A DNA stretch of 64,000 nt from Camelus bactrianus (lineage: Eukaryota; Chordata; Mammalia; Artiodactyla; Camelidae), in NCBI RefSeq assembly GCF_048773025.1, contig NC_133566.1:18261001-18325000 (forward strand), in the 5' to 3' direction. Under the pieces are notes generated by a model. The model searched no databases. It saw only the letters and a program-made list of their open reading frames with translations, and was not told the DNA's origin. Of the stretch, positions 36,410-49,176 are shown in pieces. The position numbers and the translations under genes are program-made. The first letter of the stretch is position 1. Every line of letters starts with the position of its first letter.

Positions 36410-39400
36410 GTACCCACCCAAGTCTGGTACCCATTGATCTGGACCCACTTCCAAATTTCTAAATGGAGGCCCTGTGGGCAGAGTGGGCAGAAGGGTCATT
36501 TCCTTGCCCCACACACTGTCAGCTCCGGAGCCCAAAAAAGAAGCCTGTTTCCAGGCTCCATTCTGCACACCTTTTCCTGCCCCACGGGCCCCGTGCTGAC
36601 CTCTGGGTCCCCTCCCCCACAGGGCAGTCCCACCTGCCCTTTTCCCACTCCACATGTGAGTGCTCGGAAGACGAGCCAGGCCAGCGACCAGTGTCCCCAG
36701 GACAGCAGACATCAGTGCTTCTGCTAAGGCTCATGGCCCCCGGTCCTGCTGCCCTGGACGGCACGGGGTGTCGAAAGCTACAACCCCTGGGGATGCCTGA
36801 CTCTGACTCTCGGAATGCACGTTCCCACCTGCCCCTGTGCCTCCTTTGGTCTTCTCCCCCAGACTCCAGCTCCTCCCACTGGCCCAGCACGGAGTCCCCC
36901 TGCCCTCCCCTCCAGGCCTCTGGATCGTCACTAGTGTATTATCTTGGGTTATAGGCGCTGGGTATGCCTCCCCCTCTTCAGTTCCTGCCCAAACATAGAA
37001 TCCAAAAGATGGCCGAGCCCTGGGCCACTTGGTCCTGGAAACCAGCTTTCTTGGGGTGGTTTTGAAAATAAGAAAAAAGTATTCAACACAAAGCTTCAGT
37101 CAGGGGATGTTGACCGAGCAGCTGCACTGTGCCAGCCTCTCCATCTGGCCTCGCCTCCCCCGTCAAGGCTTCGGGTCAGTGAGCCTGCCGGCCGACACTC
37201 AGGCCCACTTCTGCTCATGTGATGCCTGCATCCATCCGCCCCGCCCCTCCCATCTCCCCTCTTCTCTCTCGACGGCCCCACCGCCGTGCCGTGTGGTCTG
37301 TGGGTCAGCCCTCGTGGGACGTGGAGAGGTGTTCCTCCCAGGGAGCACCAGCCTGCCCTGGGCAAAGTCACCTGCTGAAAAGGGATGCCAGGGTCGAATT
37401 CGGCACCCCGGGAGACTGGAGAAGTTTGAGGGGCAACTCAGGTGAGGAATGTGCTCAAAATGGACATGAGATGATTAAAACTTTGCCCAGATGAAGAGAG
37501 AGATCGAAAAGGCATGGCGGGGCCCTTCAGTGGGACATGACCCAGGGTTTTCAGACAGATTCTGTGGCTTTTGAGAGGCAGGGGCTCCGGCAGGTCGGTG
37601 AGGTTGATGACGGGCCAGCCTGGACCAGACTCAAGCCAAGAGCACTGGGTGATGGGAGGCCCAGAGTGGTTGGGGAACCAGTGGGGGCAGAGAGATAGTG
37701 GGTGGTTGTCAGGGACCCCGGAGGAGGAAGGCTTGGTGGCCAGGGAGAGGGAGCTCGTAGTGTGAGGCCCCTGGACAGATGTTACCCCAGAGATGAAAGC
37801 TGGTCAGAAACCATAACTGTAGTGGCACCGTTCACTGAACCCAGGCATCAGGTTACCCTGTGATGAGCCCTGGATGTGTGTTTTCTCATTTATCCCTCAC
37901 GACAATTTTTCAGCACCTGTAATGTGCCAGGTCCCACCTGAGGTCCTTTCACATCCCCGCTGCCATGTAGTCCACCTGACCGCATCCTGGGTGACAGATG
38001 TGGAAAGGGAGGAACAGAAATGGTGGTGACTTGCCAGGGGCCCACGGCCAGCAGAGAGCTGAGCTGGTCCTATATTCCGGCCCCTCCCACTGAAGAGCCA
38101 CAGCTCTTTTGAAAATGTCTCATCTTGTTCTTTTGCTCAGAAAAGCTAGTGAGAGTGACAGCCAGGGCAGCCTAAGGCAGGTGCCACTGGGGACCCAAAC
38201 TTCTGGTTCCCCCTGGAACCGGTACAGGAGAAAGAGAAGAAGGAGGCAGAGAACTGGCACTTGTCCCAGAAGGCGCCCGGCAGCGTCCCTCCCTGTTCTC
38301 CTGAACCCCCTTTGTCGCAAGTGTGGCATCATAGAGGGCTCACCCGATCGCGCTCTGAAGCTAACATGCTGCTGCCTCTTAGCTAGATGCCCCCAGATGA
38401 GCCTCGTGTGTATCTGTGGGTAGCAACTCGTGCCCAGGGGGACTTGCAGAGCTGCCAGGAGGGCCAAAGGAGAGAGCAGCTGCTTAAGGGTGTGACTAAG
38501 GTCAGGTCCAATGAAGGGGGATTCTGCCATCGCACAGGTGTGGGGGCCAGAGTGATGACAAACCAAAGGCGAGCTCCCAGTGACATCACAGCAATAACTA
38601 AAGGGTGACGAACGCCACAACTCATGACTCCCTCGAGTCATCTGTTACTCTTGGGGCCACCCTCTCCTCTTAGTCCTAACACCCACAGTCGCAGTTCCCG
38701 TCAATACTGCTTTGATGCAGTTGAGTAGATTTCAACTGGGGTCGAACAATCGCCCATAGATGGGGGTCCTAGAGAGATGGTCCTTTTCTGCAGCTGAAGC
38801 CAGCCTGATGTCGCTCTGGGGGCAAGACTGGAGCCTCCTTGCCTTTGCTGGCTGACACTCAAAGACTTCTGGAAGAAACCTCACCTCTGCCCCTTGTAGC
38901 AAGACTTCCGATGACTTGGGGGACCGCAGGTGTACACATCTGGCAGGGGGAGAGCGGTTACATCTTGCAGAAGCTGGCAATTTAGTCACGTAGAGGAGAG
39001 AGGCTTTCTCGACAGACATGCTCTCCCCGGGTTCCATGCAGCGGTTTGGAGCGGCCTGACGTTTTACCTGGCTGTCGGGCTCCCTTGGCTCTTGGCCTGA
39101 TCTTCCTTGTCCTCTGATTTCCCAAGAAGAATGTCCATTCTGGTCCCAGCTCCTCCTCTGCAGGGCATCTGGGTCCCTCGCTGGGGTCCTGAGCAGAAAC
39201 AGAGGGGAGCTTGACTTAGAAGACCTGCTGTGGACCGTCCACGTGACCTGAGGCAAGTAAGTGCCTTCCCTCTTGAGTCGGAGTTCACTCAGCTGTGAAA
39301 GGGGAATAGAAGTGGTCACCCAGTCGGCGTCAGGGCCAAATTGGCGTCATCCCCCCAACCTTCTTAACCGAGTGCACGCTGGCCCCGGACAGCGTGTTGC

Positions 39401-42285
39401 GCCAGGCACTCTGTGTGAGTACCTACTTTCACCCTCACAGTTCTGAGATAGATGCTGGCAATCCTTTCACTTTTTAAAGTGAGGACATGTATTGCAAAAT
39501 GCTTAAATAACTTGCCTAAAGTGATGGAGCCGGAGTTTGGACGTAGGCAGGCTAGCTTTAGGGCCTGAACTCGGTCAGCCTCAGTAGCTTCTTCCTGGGT
39601 AGCTGGCCTCCTCTGATCCGCAGTCACTGTTAAATCTTTTTTCTCTGTGTCTTCTCTCCTCCATTTCAGTGACTGGATTCACCTTTGGTTAACATTTGTC
39701 CAGATTCAGAGGAGCAAAGAGGCATCTCTCCCATGCACCAACTCTTAACTCTGAGCAAACTGCTTCCATCCCCCGTGTGCCTGAGCCCACGTTCAACATG
39801 GCGAATACCTGGCTCTTTGAGTATCAAATAGCCAGTGAGGGTCACGACTGGGCCTGAGAACAGGAGACGGTGGCTCACGGAATGAACTCAATTTGCGCAC
39901 TTTCCCAGGGCGTGGGGGAGGAAATGACAGTGACCTGTTGCTTGGGAAATGCTGATGGGTGGCCTGGTATCTTGGGAATGCGCTCAGACAACCAGGGGAT
40001 GTTTTTCCAGCCTCTCCTTCTCCTCCCCATTCCTGGGACGGGACTTTGGACTTCTCACCCCTCTTTCCAGGCACATAAGAGAAATCTGAGTCCATTGTTT
40101 TTCAATGCTCTGGGGGCTGATTTGACAGCAGCGAAGCTCTGGCAGTGTATCTGTATGCACCCGATTCAGTGCGACATACTCAACGCTGTCTAATTACTCT
40201 GCAATTCTATGAGGTTGCTCTTACGTGGAGAAACAGATTCAGCGAGGTCAAGAAACTTCCCCAGAACCATAGAGGTAGGAATGAGGAAACTAGGATCCAG
40301 ACACAGGGTCTGCATTCTTAATCACTAAGTTGCCTTATGATGACTCATCAGAGTCACCCCGGGCATTTCTCCAGCACAGGCTGCACCTCGCAAGATGCGC
40401 CCACTCTTGCTTTTCCGTATGGAGCTGGGTTTACGTGTGGTTCCATCACTTGCGGTCGGGCCCTGACCAAGTGGTCCGGCTTCCATTTGCCCACGTGCAA
40501 CGCCCTTGGCCGTTAGACCCACAAACTCATCTCACAAGGTCTTTTTGTGAACAAATCAAAGGAAGCTGATGAGACACACCAGGCATTCGTCCAGCCCTGT
40601 CTATTTTCTGGTGCTAAATACAAGCACAGGAGGTGACATGGGTCTACACCCTGGTCCCCAGGGATTGTAGATTTGGGGGAACTGACAGTATGAACTTGGT
40701 CGCCTAAATCCAGGTCAGGTGTCCTGAATGCTAAATACTTAGGAGAGGTGGAGGAGAAGAGAACTCCAGCGCTGGGGCCTATCTGGAAGAGGTGGTCCGA
40801 GCTGGGGCTTTGAAAGCCTCTGAAAGGCAGGTAGAAAGATAATGAGGTTCTTCCAGGCCATCGGGCTAAGCGACGTGGGGGCACAGGACGCGGACGTGGT
40901 GAGTGTGTGCGGGCGCCGAGTCTGTCTTTCTCTCTGTGGGCTGAGAGGCTAAAGTCAAGCAGTGGCCAGTCTATGAAGGTTTGCAAGCCACGATTGAAGA
41001 CTTCAACATTCACGTTCTGGTAAGTGGGAAGTTCCTGCTGACTTTGAACTGGGGAGTGACACGATCCCGTCTATTTGAGGAAGACCCTTTTGGGGTTGCC
41101 CTTAGCGGGACCGATGAGCCCGAGGCTGGGAGGTGGCTGATGGGGGCATTGCAACAATCCAGGCAGGAGGTGATGAGGGCCTGAGGAGGTGACGAGGGCC
41201 TGAGCAAGTGCTGTCTCAGGGGGTGGAGAGGAGGCGAGACATTGTAAAAGGAGAGCGGACAACATTTGGGCAGGGAGGAGGAGGAAAGGGCTTTCTTTGG
41301 TCCTAAGTTACTCTCCGCCCCTGCTGCTCACCCCCAGCTCCCCGCACACGCTGTGAGGAAGCCCCAGAGCACAGCCATTGACACGCGGCTCTCTTTGCTG
41401 GCCTTCTGACTTTGCTCAGAGCCAGAGTTCCCCTCCTTTCTCTGCTTTCCTACATTTGGATGATTTTCCTTATAATGACTGTCATAGTCATAACGATAAT
41501 AATTATGGAGGCAATAATACGATTCTGAATGGGCAGAGAGCTTTTCTTCTGAGGATGCTAATCTGTGCGAGTGGGGGTTCCTAGCAGAAATATTATTAGA
41601 TCTAATTTGGTGGAAGCCAACCCTTAGCTATGTGAGAGGGTGTAGCGGAGAGGGGAGTATTTCTGGCCTCTGCTCCCAAATAAGAACACGTCTCCGGCCT
41701 TAGCAAGGGCAAACTATGCGCCTGCTTCCTGGTGGGCATCTCCCGGAGGCAGGTTTGCTGGCGGTGATGGAGAAAGGTGCTTAGGGCTTTATCTCTTCTC
41801 CTTGGCTCTGGGACCCCTTCCCCGGGACCTCCAGTGTAAATAACCCCTCCGCTCCAACTCTAGGCTCTCTTACTATTCAACCGCACGGTTAGCGTCTAAT
41901 AACAATGACACACAATATATCACAGCATTTTATGAATTACAAAGCCTGCTTGAATTCATGACTTCGTTTAATTCTCACGACCGCAGAGACGAGTGTTATC
42001 ATCATTCCCACTTTACAGACGTGTTTGTTTGGTCAACACGCGTGGAGCCCCAGTCACGTGCTGAAACCAGACACTTACTTAGAGGTTAAGTGACTGACAG
42101 AGACCCAGGCAGGATTCGAACTTGAGACTTCTTTCTCCGAGCCATTTCCTCTCTTCACTTTCCACACTGCTCTCTTCATTTTTAACTGTGTAAACTACTC
42201 TGATGCAGCATGTTTCTCGTATTCATTTTGTCTTCCCAAACATGGGAAAATTTTTATTAAAAAAATAAAGAATCTTATAAATGCA
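36410..42285. other. Intergenic stretch with MIR pieces
   Basis: No gene is supported. Minus-strand MIR pieces lie at about 37875-38075, 39395-39575, 40190-40320 and 41890-42140 (each with a lowered 'cactttacagacg' or 'aacagattcagcgaggtcaa'-type core and an 'aggattcgaacttgagac'-type B-box region). An ancient repeat piece lies at 40860-41250 ('aactggggagtgacacgatc', 'gggggcattgcaacaatcca') and contains a small tandem duplication at about 41170-41205. The remainder looks unique. Confidence 0.45.
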
Positions 42286-42286
42286 A

Positions 42287-42372
<86 letters not shown>
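42287..42372. repeat. (TTA)n microsatellite
   Basis: About 28 uninterrupted TTA/ATT units in a row, flanked by AT-rich sequence. Confidence 0.97.
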
Positions 42373-42373
<1 letters not shown>

Positions 42374-42597
42374 TAAAGAAATGTTTTGGAAGAATATTAA
42401 TACAGCCATTATAAAGATAGAACAATTAAGGCTAAGTAGGGAGAGTTTAAAGTTTTAGACCCCTTTTCAATTGTTTGATAGCTGGTCTTCACTGCATGTA
42501 GGCTCTTCAGACAGGCAGGGAAGCCTGGAAAGTCAGGAGGCCCTAATGGCTGACAATTTCTGCAGGCTCTCTGCAGTCTCCATTGGCCGGGTGTGTG

Positions 42598-42611
42598 CTG
42601 CCACCTTGTGG
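42598..42611 (-). promoter_or_regulatory. CTCF-like motif (reverse)
   Basis: The minus strand reads CCACAAGGTGGCAG, matching 13 of 14 positions of the common CTCF core CCASYAGRKGGCRS. Whether it is bound is unknown. Confidence 0.4.
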
Positions 42612-42699
42612 TGGGATTTGATGTCTCCTGGTCTCCTTCCACCTGCACCTCCCACCAGAGGAAGTGCATCCACCAAGCAAATGTTGGCCCAGTGGCAGT

Positions 42700-43190
42700 T
42701 TCACCCTCAGGTCCTAACTCCTGGGGACACGGAGGTGAAAGGAAAGGAAGAACTGCTGACTTTTGGGGGCTTACATTCTGGGGTGCGATGGGGGTGGGCA
42801 AAAAATAAATACAGAAAAAAAGCAAGATCTTTTTACATCGTGTTAAGTGCTGTGAGATGAATCAAGACAATAAAATGTAGCAGCTGGGGGGAGGGGACCG
42901 ACCACAGCCAGGGGGCAGGCAGGGCCACTCTGAAGGGCATGTGTACGCCAAGAACCGGGCGATGAGCAGGAGTCAGGCCCGGGCAAGGAGGTTCCCAGGA
43001 AGAGGGAGCAGAATGAAGGCCAGTGGGGCTGGGTCACAGTGCGTGGCAGGGAGAGTGCCTGAGGGTGGCGGTTGAGAGGCGGGTAGGGGTCAGACCACGC
43101 AGAGCCTTCTAGGACTTTCCTTGGACCATGGGAACCACAAGAAGGTTCTCAAAAAAGGGAGACGTGTCTGCAGTGCCCCTTGGGGCTTTT
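42700..43190 (+). repeat. Ancient mammalian-wide repeat fragment
   Basis: It has the same phrase order as other copies in this window: 'ggcttacattctggggtgcg', 'gtgttaagtgctgtgagatg', 'cccaggaagagggagcagaa' and 'agagccttctaggactttcc'. I cannot name the family with certainty. Confidence 0.4.
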
Positions 43191-43289
43191 TGCGTTTGTG
43201 TCTGGACTTTTCATGAGACCGAACAAGCAGATACAAAGGGCCGTGCTGGGAGCTTCCCCAGACATTGTATAGAAATCCACGTGCTGTAG

Positions 43290-43445
43290 CTGTATGTTTG
43301 TATCATCCAGGGAATTTTACAAAATGCTGAAGCCTGGGTACAACCCATGGGCAGTTACATTGGAAGATCTGTGGGTGGGGCCCAGGGCTGGGTATTTCTT
43401 CTCCCAAAGATTCTCTGCACCACCAGGGTTGAGACCACATTGTAT
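43290..43445 (+). mobile_element. MER5-type remnant
   Basis: 'atcatccagggaattttaca', 'aaatgctgaagcctgggtac' and 'gggcccagggctgggtattt' follow MER5A/B order. The left terminal repeat is lost, and the right end is near 'gttgagaccaca'. Confidence 0.5.
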
Positions 43446-43611
43446 CGGGGAAACTCGGCCTTGGCTGAAGATGGCCAGTGAGAGATGGCTGTTAAGGTGA
43501 GGGTTTGAGAGGGTCCGTGGGAGTTCTCAGATGGTGGACTTGGTGTCTGCAGACCGTCACTCCCACGGGCAGTGGAAGGAGGAGAAAAAAACACACTGCA
43601 GACCCCTGAGT

Positions 43612-44128
43612 ATTTTTTTTTAAGCTGAGGTGTAACTGACATATAACATTATGTTAGTTTCAAGTGTCCAGTGCAGTGATTCAACATTTGTATGTATTGT
43701 GAAATGATTGCCACAGTAAGTCTAGTTGACATCGTCACCACCCACTGTTTTGAAACATTGTTTTCTTGTGGTGAAAACTTTTAAGATCTACTCTCTTAGT
43801 AACTTTTAAATGCGCAACACAAGATTATTAACCATTGTCATCATACTGTACATTTCATCCCCATGACTTATTTATTTCATAACTGGAAGTTTGTACCTTT
43901 TGAGCCCCTTCACCCCGTTCATCTCCCACCTCCTCCCTCGGCTGCCTCTGGCAAACACCAGTCAATCTGCTCTATTTCTATAAGCTTGTTTTTTTTTTTT
44001 TTTAAGATTCCGTGTATAAGCAAGATCATACGGTAGGTGTCTTTCTCTGACTTATCTCACTTCAGCGTGATGCCCTCGAGGTTCATCATGTTGTCACAAA
44101 TGGCAAGGTTACCTTCTTTTTTATGATC
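43612..44128 (-). mobile_element. L1 3'-region fragment, antisense
   Basis: On the plus strand it opens with a short T run and 'aagctgaggtgtaactgaca', then 'tataacattatgttagtttc', then 'ttgccacagtaagtctagtt' and, at the far end, 'gttcatcatgttgtcacaaa'. This is an antisense L1 3' UTR with a little ORF2. A poly-T run lies at 43988-44002. Confidence 0.65.
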
Positions 44129-44181
44129 CCTGGGTATTGATGAGAAAGAACTGGGATGAGTCTGGACTGGACTTGTGACAT

Positions 44182-44806
44182 CTCACTCCTGGGTATGTAT
44201 CCAGAGGGAACTCTAATTCGAAAAGGTAAATGCACCCCAATGTTCATAACAGCACTATTTACAATAGCCAAGACATGGAAGCAACCTTCCATTGACAGAT
44301 GACTGGATAAAAAAGTTGTGGTATAGATATACAGTGGACTCAGCCAGAAAAAAGAAAAAAATAATATAATTTACAGCAACATGGATGGACCTAGAGATCG
44401 TCATTCTAAGTGAAGTAATCCAGAAAGAGAAAGAAAAATACCATATGATATCACTCATATGTGGAATCTAAAAGAAAAAAAGGACACTGTGAACTTACCT
44501 ACAAAACAGAAACAGACTCGGTGACTTGGTAAACAACCTTATGGTTACTGGGAAAAGGGTGTGGGAAGGGATAAATTTGGGAGTCTGAGATTTACAAATG
44601 CTAGCCACTATATATAAAAATAGATTTTAAAAGTTTCTTCTGTATAGCACAGGGAACTATGTTCAATATCTTGTAATAACCTTTAATGTAGAAAATATGA
44701 ACGCAAATATATGTCTGTATATGCATGACTGGGACACTGTGCTGTACACCAGAAATCAACACATTGTAATTGACTGTACTTCAATTTTAAAAAAAAGTGA
44801 CAAAAT
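44182..44806 (+). mobile_element. L1 3'-end copy (ORF2 tail, 3' UTR, A-rich end)
   Basis: In order: 'cactcctgggtatgtatcca', 'ttcataacagcactatttac', 'caagacatggaagcaacctt', 'catggatggacctagagatc', 'gcacagggaactatgttcaa', 'accagaaatcaacacattg' and an A-rich end near 44790-44797. This is the C-terminal end of ORF2 and the 3' UTR of a cetartiodactyl L1, 5'-truncated. It lies next to an oppositely oriented L1 fragment. Confidence 0.85.
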
Positions 44807-44809
44807 GAC

Positions 44810-45445
44810 ACTCAACGACTGCATGACTGAATTCACTACCAAGGAGAAAAAGGAGGCACAAAAAAGGCCAAATTGGAAGGAAGCCAAAGCAGAGCCCTGG
44901 GGACCAGTGGTCCTGGGCAGGGTTGGGGTGCACTCTGGTGTCCCCTTGTGCACCCATCCTACACTCACGCATCCCTCCCTAGCCTGTCTCCCAGATACCT
45001 CTTCTCTTCCCAAAAGTCTTGATCAGAGCAGCTGCTCACAGCCCTGAAGCCAGGTGAGAGGCACCTGCGTTCCTGGCAGCTGGCTTTCCAAGGGGACACC
45101 CTCACAGGCGCCAGGCTCTGGTGGATGACCCATCAGTGCTCTTGTGACTGCAAGTGCCAGCAAACCCAACCAAGAGCTGCTACAGCAAAGATGGAACTTG
45201 TAGGTTCAGGTGACAGAGCATTCAGGTGCATGGCTTCAAGTGTGGTTTGACCCCAGAACCAATCACTATAGCCGAGGGGATGCAAGGCTCTGATTGGTTC
45301 GGTGTGAATCACGGTCCCAGTCGGACTGAGAACCACCATCAGAAGAAAAGAGCTGGGCATCAGGGGAGAAGAATTCACTAGAAGAAAATCATCAGGTGCT
45401 GCTCCTCTCAAGTCAGGGGCAGTGAATGCTTACGTGACCCAAACA
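44810..45445. other. Spacer between two L1 copies
   Basis: Unique-looking sequence, with a possible ancient repeat at 45140-45400 ('gtgactgcaagtgccagcaa'). No gene is supported. Confidence 0.35.
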
Positions 45446-46860
45446 AGCCAACGTTCCCTGTGCAATATTACATAAGTTACATGTGCTCCATATAGTTATT
45501 CGCAATTTTTAAAAGTTATGCCCCATTTATAGATAGTATAAAATATTGGTTACATTCCCTGTGTTGTATAATATATCCTTGAAACTTACTTTATACATAA
45601 TAGTTTGCACCTGTTAATCCCCTACCTCTGTTTTTCCCCTTCCCCCCCTCCTTACTTGTAACCACTTGTTTGTTCTCTATATCTGTGAGTCTGTTTCTTT
45701 CTTGTTATATTCACTAGTTTGTTATTTTTTTAGATTCCTCATATAAGCGATATCGTATAATATTTGCCTTTTTCTGTTTGACTTATTTCATTTAGCATAA
45801 TACTCACCAAGTCCATCCATGTTGCAAATGGCAAAATTCCATTCTTTTTTATGGCTGAGTAGTATATATATATCTCACATCTTCTTTATCTATTCATCTG
45901 TTGATGAATAGTTAACTTAGGTTGCTTCCATATCTTGGCAATTGTAAATAATGCTGCTACAAACATTGGGGTACATGTATCTTTTCAAATTGGTGTTTTT
46001 GCTTTTTTCTCATATATACCCAGGAGTGGAATTGCTGGGCCCATATGGTAGTTCTGTTTTTAGATTTTTGAGAAACTTCCATACAATTTTCTGCAGGAAC
46101 TGCACCAATTTACCTTCCCATCCTCAGTGTATGAGGGTTCCCTTTTCTCCACATCATCACCAACATCTGTAATTTGTGCTCTTTTTGATGCTGGCCATTC
46201 TGACAGGTGTGAGGTGCTATCTCATTGTGGTTTTGCTTTGCTTTTCCCTGATGGTTAAGATGTTGAGCATCTTTTCATGTGCTTGTTGGCCATCTGCACA
46301 TACTCTTTGGAAACATGTCTATTCAGTTCTTCTGCCCATTTTTAAGTCAGGTTGTTTGTTTTCATGATGTTGAGTTGTATCAACTGTTTATATATTTTGG
46401 ATATTAACCCCTTATTGATCATATCATTAGCAAATACTTTCTCCCATTCAATAGACTGTCTTTTCATTTTGTTGATGGTTTCCTTTGTGGTGCAAAAGCT
46501 TTTAAGTTTAATTTAGGTTCCATTTGTTTATTTTTGCTTTTATTTCCTTTGCTTTAGGAGACAGATTCAAAAAGACATTGCTACGATTTATGTTAAAGAG
46601 TGTTCTATGTTTTCCTCTAGGAATTTTATGCTTTCTGGTCCTATATCTAGATCTTTAATACATTTTGTGTTCATTTTTGTATATGGTGTTAGAGAATGTT
46701 CTAATTTTAGTCTTTTACAGGTAGCTGTCCAGTTTTCCCAGCACCACTTGTTGAAGAGGCTGTCTTTTCTCCATTGTACATTCTTGCCTCCTTTGCTGTA
46801 GATTAATTGACCATAAGTGTGTGGGTTTATTTCCAGTCTCTCTGTTCTTGGTCTTGGCTA
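45445..46860 (-). mobile_element. L1 ORF2 C-terminal part and 3' UTR, antisense
   Basis: The plus strand carries the exact antisense order of a cetartiodactyl L1: 'tctgtgagtctgtttctttc', 'catttagcataatactcacc', 'gcttccatatcttggcaatt', 'gtggaattgctgggcccata', 'ctcattgtggttttgctttg', 'aaatactttctcccattcaa' and 'agcaccacttgttgaagagg'. It is 5'-truncated at about 46860 and dead. Open frames on the plus strand here are antisense shadows. It is much better preserved than the L1 at 20.8-22.1 kb. Confidence 0.88.
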
Positions 46861-47039
46861 AATTAGAAAAAAAAAATGCCTACATTTCTCCTGCTAATAT
46901 CTATGAATCTGGAATTGTGACTAGAGATCAAGAAAAAAGTTAACGTTTAGAGATTTCAATTGGACCTTGTGATGGTACCAAAAGGCAGCTAGATCCCTCA
47001 GCTCATGTTTTCCAGCTAAAAATAATAGGCAAAGAGAGA

Positions 47040-47190
47040 AAAAAGACAGGAAGGAAGGAAGGAAGGAAGGAGAGAGAACAAGAAGAAAGAAGATTTAAAA
47101 AAAGAAGAAAGAAGATGAAGAAGGAGGAGGAGGGGAAGGTGGGAAAGTAGCTGAGAAAAAGATGGAAGGAAGGAAGGAAAGAAAAAAAGA
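47040..47190. repeat. Purine-rich (GGAA/GAAG)n low-complexity tract
   Basis: Nearly all A/G on the plus strand, with a short perfect GGAA run at about 47049-47072. Such mirror-like purine tracts can form triplex DNA and are often polymorphic. Confidence 0.85.
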
Positions 47191-49162
47191 ACAAATGAAG
47201 GGAGGGTGCAAGGAAATTAAGCAAGTGGGAAAGCAAGAAAGGTTGTTAAAGCAGTTTTTCCAGCTGCAGCAGGAGCACAATTTAAAATGGAAGGAGGCGG
47301 GAGAACACAGCAGGAAGCTCCGAGGTCCCTTCCTGCCTCGTCCTCACTGCCCAGGCTGGCTGAGGGTCCGCTGTCTCACCCACCTGCTTACCTGGGGAAG
47401 TACAACTAGCTCGAGGCATTTCTGCTCTCACCTCTTCTCCTTAACCAGCACTAAAGCTTCAAAGAATCAGCCTCTCAGTACAGGATGAAATTAGAACCTC
47501 AGAAGCACCCTGGAAAGTCATTAGCAGCTGGACAAAGGTAACCGAGAACAGAGTTACAGAATTAGGGAAAGAGACCGAGCAGAAAGCAGGTAACTTAATT
47601 TCCATGATCAGACAGCAGTGCAATTTAACACTTGTATTAACAGCCTCAAAAGCTTGTCAAGGAGAAATAACCCCCAAGTTGTAAGAACTCCTAAGGAAAA
47701 GAAAAATGGAAAGAAAAACAAAAACAATTTTGTTTTTGAAAAAAAGATACCTTTTTCAAACTAATCAGGTTTGTAAAACCGTTATCCTTGCAAATTCGTC
47801 ACCTGTAGGCAGAGAAGTCGGATAAAGCAGGACATGGCAGCTGGACCAGTGAGTGCTAACACTTCGAGCTTCGAACCCTTCTCACCTCCACTCTTTCTGT
47901 CCATCCAGGGGGTTCTCCAGGGGGTTCTTTCTCACTGTCTACTCTGCCGCTGGTGCCAGCTGTTGGGAAGGGTAACCCCAGCTCCTAAGTTGACTTTGGA
48001 GAGCCTGGCATGGTGGCTCCCAAGCCTTGTTGGTTGCAAGTGACAGCAAACCACAGGTAGCGTCACCTGTAGGGGCTGGTCCCACCCTCAGAGATCTGAT
48101 TCTGGTGGTCTCTAGTGGGATCCAGGCAATGATCTTTGCAATGAAGCCTACGGTGCGATTCTAATGTGCACCGAGGTTTGAGGACCTTTCAGGTCCCTGG
48201 AGGCAACCCAGTTCTTTAAATTCATAATCGATGAAGTTCAGGGACATAGGTGGAGTTTTCTGAGGGTTTTATCTGAAGATGTGTAAGGAGGCACTTTCTT
48301 GTATCATAGCTCAGAGGGTCTCATCCTGGTGGGCTGAGGAACAGCATCTTAGCCCCCACTGAAGAGCCCTCACTGAGAGCCCCTGCAGGGAGAAGCCTGG
48401 GGACTATTTTTGTTGGTTTCCTTGTCTGTTTCAGATGTGGGCACGGCACAGTATCAGATTCTAGCACACACAAAAAACAGACAGACAAGGAGAAAGCATA
48501 TCCAGTAACTCCATAGTCATAAAGAAAAAGGAGACACTAAACAATTATCTGGAGATGATGCATAGACCAGAGATAAAACCATTGACTGTGCAGGATGCAG
48601 GGAAAGCAGTGGCAAGTACAAAATATGTAGCATTAATCTAGACTTTAAAAAGAATAGAATCCTCCATGGAACACCTAACCAAGTAATTAAAATAGTTGGA
48701 AAATCAACAAATCAGTCAGCCCTTGCAGAAAACTAATTGTAACAGGGCAAAAAAAATCAGAAAAAAAAAAAAATTGAAACTGGAAGGAATATGAACCCAG
48801 GAATGGAAACTAAGATCTGATTCGTTATTTAAAAGTATGACTAAAATAGTTTGGCTTGATCAGCCAACAAAGAAGAGAAAGAATATTATGAGAATATTAA
48901 CTTGTTTTAAAAAAGGCAATTATCATCATTTTAAAAGGTAATTATCGTCCTAGAAAAATCATACTTTCTTCAATGTTATGTATCAGTTCATGTAACCGTA
49001 ACTGCTACAAACTACCATGCAAATTAAACTGCTTGAGAGTCCAAACTGTCAGAAAGTATAGCTCTTGGGTCATAAGGAAGACGTATTCTGTCCAAACTTG
49101 GAAGTTCCCAGAGTGGGTGACGCCTGGGGGATCCCCCCCAATGCTGCCATTCTCTCCTTCCC

Positions 49163-49176
49163 ACAACAGAGGGCGC
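49163..49176 (+). promoter_or_regulatory. CTCF-like motif
   Basis: ACAACAGAGGGCGC matches 12 of 14 positions of CCASYAGRKGGCRS, with a perfect AGAGGGCGC core. It lies about 2.5 kb upstream of the first V gene. Confidence 0.35.
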
